Source: CALISC01 sp963545195 (lineage in GTDB: Bacteria > Bacillota_I > Bacilli_A > Acholeplasmatales > Acholeplasmataceae). From it: DNA of 15,706 nucleotides. Below the pieces are notes generated by a model. That model was not told where the DNA came from, did not search any database, and was given only the letters and a program-made list of their open reading frames with translations. The position numbers and the translations under genes were made by a program. The DNA lies in NCBI GenBank assembly GCA_963545195.1, contig CAUUIA010000014.1, forward strand, positions 1-15,706, given 5' to 3'. Shown one piece after another: positions 1 through 6,375 of the stretch; position 1 is the first letter of the stretch; each line of letters starts with the position of its first letter.

Positions 1-137
1 TTGTAATGCCTGGCGACAACACCACAATTACAGTTGAACTAATTCACCCAATCGCGCTTGAACAAGGAACTAAGTTCTCAATTCGTGAAGGTGGACACAC
101 AGTTGGTGCTGGTTCTGTAACTAAAATTATTGCTTAA
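1..137 (+). CDS. tuf: Elongation factor Tu, C-terminal fragment
   Basis: Only the last 44 codons are in the window; the 5' part lies beyond the left edge. Reading from base 3, the peptide runs from VMPGDNTTI through HPIALEQGTKFSIREGG to the end TKIIA, which is the C-terminal beta-barrel (domain III) of EF-Tu and is almost invariant in bacteria. EF-Tu is the GTPase that brings aminoacyl-tRNA to the ribosome. The TAA stop is at 135-137 and a Rho-independent terminator follows about 45 bases later, so this is probably the last gene of its transcript. The reading is unambiguous from the conserved motif; only the upstream extent is unknown. Confidence 0.97.
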   Translation, partial: VMPGDNTTITVELIHPIALEQGTKFSIREGGHTVGAGSVTKIIA

Positions 138-180
138 TCTAAGTAAATTAGTTATTTAATTTAAACTAAAAAACATTTTT

Positions 181-220
181 AAAAAGGCTATGGTTGGGCT
201 ACCCTACCTTGGCCTTTTTT
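181..220 (+). terminator. Rho-independent terminator of tuf
   Basis: The outer stem pairs AAAAAGGC (181-188) with GCCTTTTT (212-219). An inner stem pairs GGTTGGG (192-198) with CCCTACC (202-208) around a 3-base loop, with one T-T mismatch. The run of six T at 215-220 gives a typical terminator shape. It lies between the tuf stop and the Shine-Dalgarno site of the next gene. Confidence 0.8.
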
Positions 221-250
221 GCCAAAAAATCCAAAAGGAGCGTTAAAAAT

Positions 251-1195
251 ATGAAATATAAACACTCTAAATTACTTTCATCTGGCTATTTAAGAGTTTC
301 TGAACTACACGAACTTTACTTTGAGGAACGTGGCTCTAAAACAGGAATTCCTTTAATTTTTATCCACGGTGGACCAGGAGGCGGGTTTTCAAAAAGTGCT
401 GAGTACTTTTTCAATCCACGTAAGTTTCACTATATTTTGTTTGACCAACGCGGAGTTGGCCGCTCTAAACCTTTTTTGGAAACCAAAGATAATGATATTT
501 TTGAAATTATTGACGACATTGAAAAAATCCGCAAGCACTTTGGCTTTAGCAAAATCTGGCTATTTGGTGGCAGTTTTGGCTCAACAATTGCGCTAACTTA
601 CGCAATAAAATACCCTGAACACACTGCTGGAATGCTGATTCGCGGGATATTTTTGGCAAGACAAGAAGACTGTGATTGGTTGTATTCAGGGGCCCAAAAC
701 TTCTATTGGCCTGAATACAAAGAGTTTATCTCAGAAATTGGCGATACTAAAAAAGTTGTAGATATCGTACCTGAGTACCTTAAAAAAATTACTTCATTAG
801 ACAAAACAGTTAGCGACAGAGCATCACTTAAATGGGCAAATTACGAACTTTCTTTAGTTTTTCCGGTCAAAAGACCAGAACTTTTGGCAACACAAGCAAC
901 TAACTCAGAGAGACAAATTGCTTTAATGGAGGCTTTCTTTTTTGCCAATAAAACATTTGGTAAAGACGACAACTATATTCTTGCAAACATCCACAAAGCC
1001 GCGCACATTCCAACCTATATAGTCCACGGCAGATACGACATGGTCTGCCCACTAAAACAGGCTTATTTAGTGCACGAGGCAATCCCTGGTTCTAAATTAA
1101 CCGTGGTTGAACTTGGAGGCCATGCCTCTTCTCACAAACCCACTTTTAAAGCAATTCAAAAATATTTAAAAGAAATCATTAAAAACAACAAATAA
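251..1195 (+). CDS. pip: Proline iminopeptidase (alpha/beta hydrolase, peptidase family S33)
   Basis: A 314-residue cytosolic alpha/beta hydrolase that should remove N-terminal proline from peptides. The family motif HGGPGG is at residues 39-44 (oxyanion hole), DQRGVGRS at 65-72, the nucleophile elbow GGSFGS at 106-111 with Ser108, a likely catalytic Asp263 in GRYDMVCP and His291 in GGHAS. Length fits the family (about 310-320). The reading frame is open further upstream to a TTG at 194, but that start would lie inside the tuf terminator; the ATG at 251 is chosen because AAAAGGAG stands 10 bases before it (233-240) and it gives a normal N-terminus. No clear promoter was found between the terminator and the gene, so low-level read-through from tuf or a weak promoter near 130-158 are both possible. 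Other S33 aminopeptidase specificities cannot be excluded. Confidence 0.9.
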   Translation: MKYKHSKLLSSGYLRVSELHELYFEERGSKTGIPLIFIHGGPGGGFSKSAEYFFNPRKFHYILFDQRGVGRSKPFLETKDNDIFEIIDDIEKIRKHFGFSKIWLFGGSFGSTIALTYAIKYPEHTAGMLIRGIFLARQEDCDWLYSGAQNFYWPEYKEFISEIGDTKKVVDIVPEYLKKITSLDKTVSDRASLKWANYELSLVFPVKRPELLATQATNSERQIALMEAFFFANKTFGKDDNYILANIHKAAHIPTYIVHGRYDMVCPLKQAYLVHEAIPGSKLTVVELGGHASSHKPTFKAIQKYLKEIIKNNK

Positions 1196-1229
1196 TTCAA
1201 AAAACTTTTATTTTTATCTAAATTTTTAA

Positions 1230-1235
1230 TATAAT
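1230..1235 (+). promoter_or_regulatory. Probable -10 box of the gpmA promoter
   Basis: A perfect TATAAT lies 36 bases before the gpmA start codon in the short gap after pip. The -35 region about 17 bases upstream (TTTATT around 1207-1212) matches the consensus poorly, so only the -10 is called. Confidence 0.55.
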
Positions 1236-1270
1236 ATTAACAAGTTAAACACAACTAACGGAGGAATAAA

Positions 1271-1957
1271 ATGATTAAATTAGTAGTAATTAGACATGGC
1301 CAAAGTGAATGGAATTTAGCCAATAAATTCACTGGTTGGACAAATGTTGAACTTTCTGAAAACGGAGTAAAAGAAGCCAAAGCAGCAGGACTTTTACTAA
1401 AAGAAAAAGGCTTTATTTTTGACCTTGCTTTCACTTCTTCTTTAAAACGTGCGCAAAACACACTTGCCTATGTTTTAGAACAACTTGGTCTTTCTGACAT
1501 TGAAATCAGACGTTCATACCTATTAAACGAACGCCACTACGGAGCGCTTCAAGGCCTAAACAAAGCAGAGACAGCCGCAAAATACGGAGACGAACAAGTA
1601 AGAATTTGGCGTCGTTCCGCAGAAGTGCGTCCACCTGCCCTAGATTTCAACGATCCACGCCATCCTCGTTTTGACGAGAACCTAAAAGGAATAGATCCAA
1701 AAGAACTACCTGCTTCAGAAAACTTACTAGACACAGTTGACCGTGTTGTTAAATACTGGGAAAGCGATATTAAACCAGCATTGCTTGCTGGCAAAAAAGT
1801 AATTATCGCAGCTCACGGTAACTCTCTTCGCGCACTTTATAAATATATTAACAACGTCTCAACTGAAGACATTATGAATGTTGAGCTTCCTACCGGCAAA
1901 CCGCTTGTTTTTGAGTTTGACGATAGCCTAAACATTCAAAAAACTTACTACATTTAA
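1271..1957 (+). CDS. gpmA: 2,3-bisphosphoglycerate-dependent phosphoglycerate mutase
   Basis: This 228-residue cytosolic enzyme interconverts 3-phosphoglycerate and 2-phosphoglycerate in glycolysis. The phosphohistidine signature RHGQSEWN starts at residue 8, with His9 as the phosphorylated residue. LNERHYG at 85-91 carries the general acid Glu87, and AAHGNSLRA holds the second active-site His182. Length equals that of the compact Gram-positive form, shorter than the 250-residue Escherichia coli enzyme. The start is set by a strong GGAGG (1260-1264) six bases before ATG. A good -10 box lies upstream. The gene sits between pip and the FMN riboswitch. It may be its own unit, since no clear terminator separates it from the riboswitch and part of the message could read into ribU. 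Confidence 0.97.
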   Translation: MIKLVVIRHGQSEWNLANKFTGWTNVELSENGVKEAKAAGLLLKEKGFIFDLAFTSSLKRAQNTLAYVLEQLGLSDIEIRRSYLLNERHYGALQGLNKAETAAKYGDEQVRIWRRSAEVRPPALDFNDPRHPRFDENLKGIDPKELPASENLLDTVDRVVKYWESDIKPALLAGKKVIIAAHGNSLRALYKYINNVSTEDIMNVELPTGKPLVFEFDDSLNIQKTYYI

Positions 1958-1973
1958 TATTTAACAAAACCAA

Positions 1974-2092
1974 AATATCAGGGTCAAGTGAAATTCTTAA
2001 CTGGTGGTCCAAGCCCACGAGCGACAGTTTAAAACTGCTGCAGAACAGGATAGTTTCCTGTGCCAACGGTCAAAGTCCGGATGAAAGATAGG
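1974..2092 (+). promoter_or_regulatory. FMN riboswitch (RFN element) upstream of ribU
   Basis: The conserved RFN core is present in order: AGGGTCAAGTGAAATTC (1980-1996), CTGGTGGT (2001-2008), AAGCCCACGAGC (2011-2022), CCAACGGTCAAAGTCCGGA (2063-2081) and GATGAAAGATAGGA (2080-2093). A peripheral helix pairs ACAGGA (2045-2050) with TCCTGT (2056-2061), and a short variable stem lies at 2025-2037. Closing stem P1 is short, TATC (1976-1979) with GATA (2087-2090). FMN binding in this family normally lowers expression of the downstream flavin gene, which fits the riboflavin importer 140 bases downstream. A weak -10-like TAATAT (1955-1960) overlaps the end of gpmA and may serve the leader. Confidence 0.93.
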
Positions 2093-2112
2093 AAGGCATT
2101 TATTTTAATCTA

Positions 2113-2133
2113 AAATGTAAGTCATTTACATTT
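2113..2133 (+). promoter_or_regulatory. Hairpin in the riboswitch expression platform
   Basis: AAATGTAA (2113-2120) is followed by a 5-base loop and TTACATTT (2126-2133), an 8-bp perfect stem. A competing pairing is possible between AGTCAT (2120-2125) and ATGACT (2157-2162), which stands just before CGC and a T-run (2163-2172). The two cannot form together, so this may be a switching element. Function is inferred from position only. Confidence 0.4.
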
Positions 2134-2194
2134 ACGCTTTTTAAAAAAATACGCATATGACTCGCTTTTTTTAAAATTAGCAAACTAAAATATT

Positions 2195-2229
2195 TTTAAC
2201 TTCCTTGAACGACTTAAAAGGAAGTTAAA
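2195..2229 (+). promoter_or_regulatory. Hairpin that sequesters the ribU Shine-Dalgarno site
   Basis: TTTAACTTCCTT (2195-2206) and AAGGAAGTTAAA (2218-2229) form a perfect 12-bp stem with an 11-base loop. The 3' arm contains the ribU ribosome binding site (AAGGAAG, 2218-2224) and ends one base before the ATG at 2231. When folded it should block translation initiation, making this the likely output of the FMN riboswitch, acting on translation. Confidence 0.75.
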
Positions 2230-2230
2230 T

Positions 2231-2815
2231 ATGTTTAAAGAAAATCAAACTAAAAATCAAAACAGAGAACTTACTAAGTTTGCAATGTTTTTGGCACTTA
2301 GTATAATTTTGGGGTATTTTAAAATACCTCTTTTTCCACCACTTAAACTAGACTTTTCAGAAATAGTCATACTATATGCTATGTTTGAGTTTAAAGTCCC
2401 GCTGGTAGTTTTAATGACTATCTTAAGGTCTGGAATAAGGTGGCTAATCAATCCATCGGCTACTAACTTTCCGTTTATATTTTTTGGTGAACTTGTGGCA
2501 ATTTACTGCACACTTACGTTAATTTTAGCGGTATATTTAGACTTTAAGTTAAACAAGAAAAAGCAATACTTAATATCGGTTTTAAACTACACACTAATTC
2601 CGACAGTTTTAATATTGGTAGTAAACGCCTTGTTTTTTATTCCTACTTTTATTTCAGGTAAACCAGCTTACTATACAACCCACTTAATGCCAATTGCAAA
2701 ATACTTAAAAACACTTGTCTCAGTTTATCTGCCATTTAATTTAATTAAGTATTTTATTGTGGCAGTAGTTGGTCTAAAAATTGTTGAGTTTAGAAAACAA
2801 AAGTTAGAAGTTTAA
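2231..2815 (+). CDS. ribU: Riboflavin ECF transporter S component RibU
   Basis: A 194-residue integral membrane protein, the substrate-capturing subunit of an energy-coupling-factor importer for riboflavin. It has about six hydrophobic segments (roughly residues 15-32, 44-64, 82-103, 113-137 and 157-178, plus a re-entrant part near 66-75). The family signature PPLKLDFSEI (36-45) follows the first segment, as in characterised RibU proteins. The FMN riboswitch directly upstream independently supports flavin as substrate. The start ATG follows AAGGAAG at six bases' spacing. It needs the shared EcfA/EcfA'/EcfT energising module, which is not in this window. A strong terminator follows the stop, so it is monocistronic or the last gene. 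The N-terminal tail (NQTKNQNRE) is polar and probably cytosolic. Confidence 0.92.
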   Translation: MFKENQTKNQNRELTKFAMFLALSIILGYFKIPLFPPLKLDFSEIVILYAMFEFKVPLVVLMTILRSGIRWLINPSATNFPFIFFGELVAIYCTLTLILAVYLDFKLNKKKQYLISVLNYTLIPTVLILVVNALFFIPTFISGKPAYYTTHLMPIAKYLKTLVSVYLPFNLIKYFIVAVVGLKIVEFRKQKLEV

Positions 2816-2847
2816 ATAAAATATTACCTTGACTATGAACCCAAACT

Positions 2848-2881
2848 AAAAAGCCTTTAAGTTTTACCTTAAAGGCTTTTT
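2848..2881. terminator. Bidirectional terminator between ribU and mutS2
   Basis: AAAAAGCCTTTAAG (2848-2861) pairs perfectly with CTTAAAGGCTTTTT (2868-2881), a 14-bp stem with a 6-base loop. The A-run and T-run flanks make it functional in both directions, as expected between convergent genes. Confidence 0.92.
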
Positions 2882-2896
2882 CTCTGCATAATTTTT

Positions 2897-5215
2897 TTAT
2901 TTTAGATAAATAATTGTGACACCCATTTGTCCTTCAAACTCTCCGCCGAAGCGATGGCTTTTAATCTTAGGGTGTTTTTTAATGTAGTCGTAAACTGCAT
3001 TTTTAACAGCGCCAGTTCCATAGCCATGAATAATTTTGGCTTGAGTGAAATTAGCAAGAATTAGTTTATCAATTTCTTTAGCTAAGATATTTTCAACTTC
3101 ATATGCTCTTTTTCCGCGCAGATCAATTTCGAAATTAGCAGGACTAAAAAAAGGTTCACTGACTGTTTTTTTATTTAGAGTTGTTGGTTTAATTGTATGC
3201 TTTTTAGGGCTAACAATGGACCTTAATTTTAAATCGTTTCTCTTAAATTTAAGTAAGTTGCCTTCAATATCTAAAAAATATAAATCATCCTTTATTCGCC
3301 TAATAACGCCATCTTGAAAGATTGGCTCAACATATACTAAATCACCAATTTTAAGTTCTACATTACTGTCAAACTCGTTTTCTGGTCTTTTTATACCTTG
3401 TTTGATTTCAGAGATTTTTTTAACATTGATAGCTTTGATATCTTTAAGTTCTTTAATAAGTGCTTCAACTTCTGAGACCGAGTCTTCCCATTTCTTTAGT
3501 TCTACTTTAAGTACGCTTTCAACTCTTGTGCTAAACTCTTTTTCTTGTTTATCTTTAATCTCCATATTTTGCGTTATAAGGCTATTTAACAGTGTTTCTT
3601 TTTCTTGTAGTTCTTTAGTTAATTGTTCATTTTTTTCAATGTTTGCAGCAAGACTTGTAAGCAATTCTTCTGATTTGTTGTCTTGATTTGAAAGATACAC
3701 TTCGGCGTCTTTTAGTACTTTTTCATTCATTCCAAGTCTTTTTGCAATCAGTATTGCATTTGAATTTCCAATTGAATTAAACGACAATTTGTAAGTCGGA
3801 GAAAGCGAGTCAATATCAAAACAAACCGACACTCCTGTAGTTGTTGAGTTTTCTAAATACTGAAGCATTTTAACTTTTGGATAGTGAGTGGTTAGTATCA
3901 AAGTGCAGTTTTTTAAAAGCAAATGCTTAATAATAGCCAGAGCCAAAGCCTGACCTTCTAAAGGATCTGTACCAGAGCCAGGTTCGTCTAAAAGCACTAA
4001 CGAATCTTGAGTTGCATCGCTTATAAAACTAATTAGTCTAACCATGTGAGAAGAAAAAGTTGACAGGTTTTGTTCTAGAGATTGCTCATCACCAATGTCT
4101 ACAAATACCTTACAATAATTTGGTAAAATCGCTTCTTTAGCGGGTATTAAGAAACCTACCTTTAACATAAGTGAAAACAAACCAACAGTTTTCATAGACG
4201 CTGTTTTTCCACCAGTATTTGGACCTGTAATGATAGTTAGAGGTTTGTTTGGATAAATATAAAAGTCAATTGGCACTACTTTGTTTTCGTCAATTAACGG
4301 GTGTCTCGCTTCAATTAGTTTAAGCGACTTGTCTTTTGAAATCACTGGAGTACAACAATTTTGTTTAACAAAGAACTTAGCGCAGGCAAAGTAATAGTCC
4401 AGTTTTAAAAGTGCGTTTTGAGCATCTATATATTTATTTAAGTCAATTAAAAGAAAGTCCATAAGTTGCTTTAAGATTTTCTCTTTCTCTTTTTCTTCTT
4501 CATTTTGTAGTTCACTTAGTCTAAATCTAAACTGCTGCATTTCTGCAGGTTCAATATAAATAGACTGTCCTGAGTTACTAGTATCTACTAAATTTCCTTT
4601 AATCTTTCTTTTATAGACTACAGAAACCACTAGGCACCAAAAACCAGATTTATAAATAACTTGTTCATCAGTTAAAAAAGGCGAGTAGATTTTTTTTAGT
4701 TCATCAATTCGTTTCTTTGAGTTTTCATTTAAAGTTTTTATTTCTTTTCTAATTTTACCCAATTTAAGTGATGCTGAATCTAAAAACTCTCCATTTTCAT
4801 CAATTGTCTCGTTTAGTTTACTAAGTTCTTTGGTTGGTAAAAACAGTTTAGCAAAAAACTCAATTAGTGTAGTGTAATTAAAGTTAGACTTAGTTTGATT
4901 AAAATAATTAAAACCGACTTTAGTAGTCTCAAAGAAAAACTTTAGTTGGAGTAAGTCTTTAACATTCAAAGGTCTTAGTTTTAAAAGACCAGAAAAAATA
5001 CTTTTACAATCATAGTTTTCAGCAAAATCAATTACACCAAATTCTTTTAAGGCGTTAGTTGCTTCTGTGTTTTTTAAAATTTCTTTTTCAATATCTTTAT
5101 TGCTTTGTAAAAACGGCATTGTCAAAATTTGTTCTTTAACAGATTTTGATACAGCGTTTCTCGCCACTTTTTCAATTATTTTATTAAATTCTAGTTTAAT
5201 TGCGTTTTTTTCCAT
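2897..5215 (-). CDS. mutS2: MutS2 family protein with C-terminal Smr domain
   Basis: A 772-residue MutS paralogue. MutS2 proteins are described as acting in recombination control and, in some Firmicutes, in rescue of collided ribosomes. Residues 1-300 form the MutS core/lever region. The ATPase follows, with Walker A GPNTGGKT at 331-338, Walker B LVLLDEPGSGTDP at 406-418 and TTHYPK at 442-447. A charged, probably coiled-coil clamp spans about 515-605, a small beta-rich segment (LKIGDLVYV) is near 621-665, and the Smr domain covers about 695-772 with DLRG (698-701) and HGYGTG (730-735). The mismatch-recognition domain I of MutS is absent, as usual for MutS2. Length is typical (about 780). No convincing Shine-Dalgarno precedes the ATG, and the likely -10 box is only about 20 bases upstream. 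The gene is convergent with ribU and divergent from pheS. Confidence 0.95.
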   Translation of the reverse strand: MEKNAIKLEFNKIIEKVARNAVSKSVKEQILTMPFLQSNKDIEKEILKNTEATNALKEFGVIDFAENYDCKSIFSGLLKLRPLNVKDLLQLKFFFETTKVGFNYFNQTKSNFNYTTLIEFFAKLFLPTKELSKLNETIDENGEFLDSASLKLGKIRKEIKTLNENSKKRIDELKKIYSPFLTDEQVIYKSGFWCLVVSVVYKRKIKGNLVDTSNSGQSIYIEPAEMQQFRFRLSELQNEEEKEKEKILKQLMDFLLIDLNKYIDAQNALLKLDYYFACAKFFVKQNCCTPVISKDKSLKLIEARHPLIDENKVVPIDFYIYPNKPLTIITGPNTGGKTASMKTVGLFSLMLKVGFLIPAKEAILPNYCKVFVDIGDEQSLEQNLSTFSSHMVRLISFISDATQDSLVLLDEPGSGTDPLEGQALALAIIKHLLLKNCTLILTTHYPKVKMLQYLENSTTTGVSVCFDIDSLSPTYKLSFNSIGNSNAILIAKRLGMNEKVLKDAEVYLSNQDNKSEELLTSLAANIEKNEQLTKELQEKETLLNSLITQNMEIKDKQEKEFSTRVESVLKVELKKWEDSVSEVEALIKELKDIKAINVKKISEIKQGIKRPENEFDSNVELKIGDLVYVEPIFQDGVIRRIKDDLYFLDIEGNLLKFKRNDLKLRSIVSPKKHTIKPTTLNKKTVSEPFFSPANFEIDLRGKRAYEVENILAKEIDKLILANFTQAKIIHGYGTGAVKNAVYDYIKKHPKIKSHRFGGEFEGQMGVTIIYLK

Positions 5216-5232
5216 AATTTTAGACCAATAAT

Positions 5233-5238
5233 ATTATA
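5233..5238 (-). promoter_or_regulatory. Probable -10 box of mutS2
   Basis: On the minus strand a perfect TATAAT lies with its 3' end 17 bases before the mutS2 ATG. A TTTAAA-like -35 is about 16 bases further upstream. The expected start of transcription near 5226 would leave a leader of about 11 bases. Confidence 0.5.
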
Positions 5239-5329
5239 TGCGCTAAAGTTATTTTTTAAACATTTTATTATTTTTGCATCTATTGTTTAAAAACCACAAA
5301 TTACCTTCAAAAAATAGCCTTAAAAAGGT

Positions 5330-5335
5330 TATAAT
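5330..5335 (+). promoter_or_regulatory. Probable -10 box of the pheS operon
   Basis: TATAAT stands 20 bases before the pheS ATG, with a weak TTCAAA -35 (5306-5311, spacer 18). The predicted leader is short and leaves no room for a T-box riboswitch, which often precedes pheS in Firmicutes. Confidence 0.5.
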
Positions 5336-5355
5336 TATTAAATAGAGGTAGAAAA

Positions 5356-6357
5356 ATGCAGCAAAAACTTCAAGAATTAAAACAAAAATTAACAGAAAAA
5401 TTAAGCTTGGTTGCTAACCCTACAGAAATTGAAGATATTTGGCGCCAATACTTTGGTAAAGACTCAGAGTTTCAACAAATTATGCAAACTTTAAAGTCAG
5501 TTGAACCTGAAAAAAAGAAAGAATACGGTCAACTAATTAATGCCTATAAAGTTGAATTACAAGAACTTTGCAATTCAAAAAAATCCATTTTGGAAAAAGA
5601 GGCTAAACTGACTAAACAGTTTAGTGAAAAAATTGATATTGAGTTAGACACTCATCAGTTTTCACGCGGTGCCGTGCACCCACTAAATGCTATTATTGAA
5701 AACTTCAAATCTCACTTTTTAGCACATGGTTTTGAAATTGTAGAAGGTCCTGAAATTGAAACTGAACTTTATAACTTTGAAATGATGAACATTCCAAAAT
5801 CACATCCTGCTAGAAATGAAAAAGATACATTTTATATTGATGCAGATAAGCTACTTCGCACACATACCTCACCAGTTCAAGCAAGAACAATGCTAGAAAA
5901 ACAGGGTAAACCGATTAAAATCATTTCAACTGGTAAAGTCTATCGTAGAGATGACGACGATGCTGTGCATTCGCATCAGTTTATGCAATTAGAAGGTTTA
6001 GTAATTGGCAAAAAAGTTAACTTCGCTAATTTAATTCAAACCTTAAAAGATTTCTTAGCATTCGTTTTTGAAAGAGAAGTTGAACTAAGAATTCGCCCTT
6101 CTTATTTTCCTTTCACCAAACCATCTGTTGAAATAGATGTGCTTCACCATTTTAAAAATGGCACAGTTGGCTTTATTGAAGTTGCAGGTGCTGGTATGGT
6201 TCACCCTAATGTCTTAAAAATGGCTGGCTATGACCCTGAAAAAGTACAAGGTTTTGCATTTGGCTTTGGTATTGAACGTTTAGCGATGATTAAATACGAA
6301 ATTGATGAAATTCGCGAGTTTTATCAAAATGATGTGCGTTTTCTACGCCAGTTTTGA
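5356..6357 (+). CDS. pheS: Phenylalanine--tRNA ligase alpha subunit
   Basis: Catalytic subunit of the (alpha-beta)2 PheRS, which attaches phenylalanine to tRNA-Phe in the cytosol. The N-terminal third (about 1-90) is the charged coiled-coil arm that contacts tRNA. The class II core begins with motif 1 around RGAVHPL (104-110). Motif 2 is VYRRDDDDAVHSHQFMQLEG (195-214), with the FMQ variant common in Firmicutes, and motif 3 is GFAFGFGIERLAM (299-311). GAGMVHPNVL (278-287) is also diagnostic, and the end DVRFLRQF is typical. At 333 residues it is slightly short, and the stretch before GFIEV is compact, without the CxxC-type insertion seen in Bacillus-type enzymes. GAGGT (5345-5349) sets the start. 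It ends in TGA, evidence for the standard code. It is the first gene of pheS-pheT-rlmN-rsgA-rpe, 18 bases before pheT. Confidence 0.97.
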   Translation: MQQKLQELKQKLTEKLSLVANPTEIEDIWRQYFGKDSEFQQIMQTLKSVEPEKKKEYGQLINAYKVELQELCNSKKSILEKEAKLTKQFSEKIDIELDTHQFSRGAVHPLNAIIENFKSHFLAHGFEIVEGPEIETELYNFEMMNIPKSHPARNEKDTFYIDADKLLRTHTSPVQARTMLEKQGKPIKIISTGKVYRRDDDDAVHSHQFMQLEGLVIGKKVNFANLIQTLKDFLAFVFEREVELRIRPSYFPFTKPSVEIDVLHHFKNGTVGFIEVAGAGMVHPNVLKMAGYDPEKVQGFAFGFGIERLAMIKYEIDEIREFYQNDVRFLRQF

Positions 6358-6375
6358 CAGATAGGTAAAAAGCAT

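Noticed and set aside
194..250. Upstream TTG start extending the iminopeptidase by 19 residues
   Set aside because: The segment is the tuf terminator; the ATG at 251 has a good Shine-Dalgarno and gives a normal protein length.
3045..3686. Plus-strand open frames inside mutS2 (3045-3317 and 3402-3686)
   Set aside because: They are antisense shadows of a well-supported MutS2 gene, without ribosome sites or recognisable motifs.
5240..5355. T-box riboswitch before pheS
   Set aside because: No T-box consensus (TGGNACCGCG) or specifier stem is visible and the likely -10 box is only 20 bases before the start.
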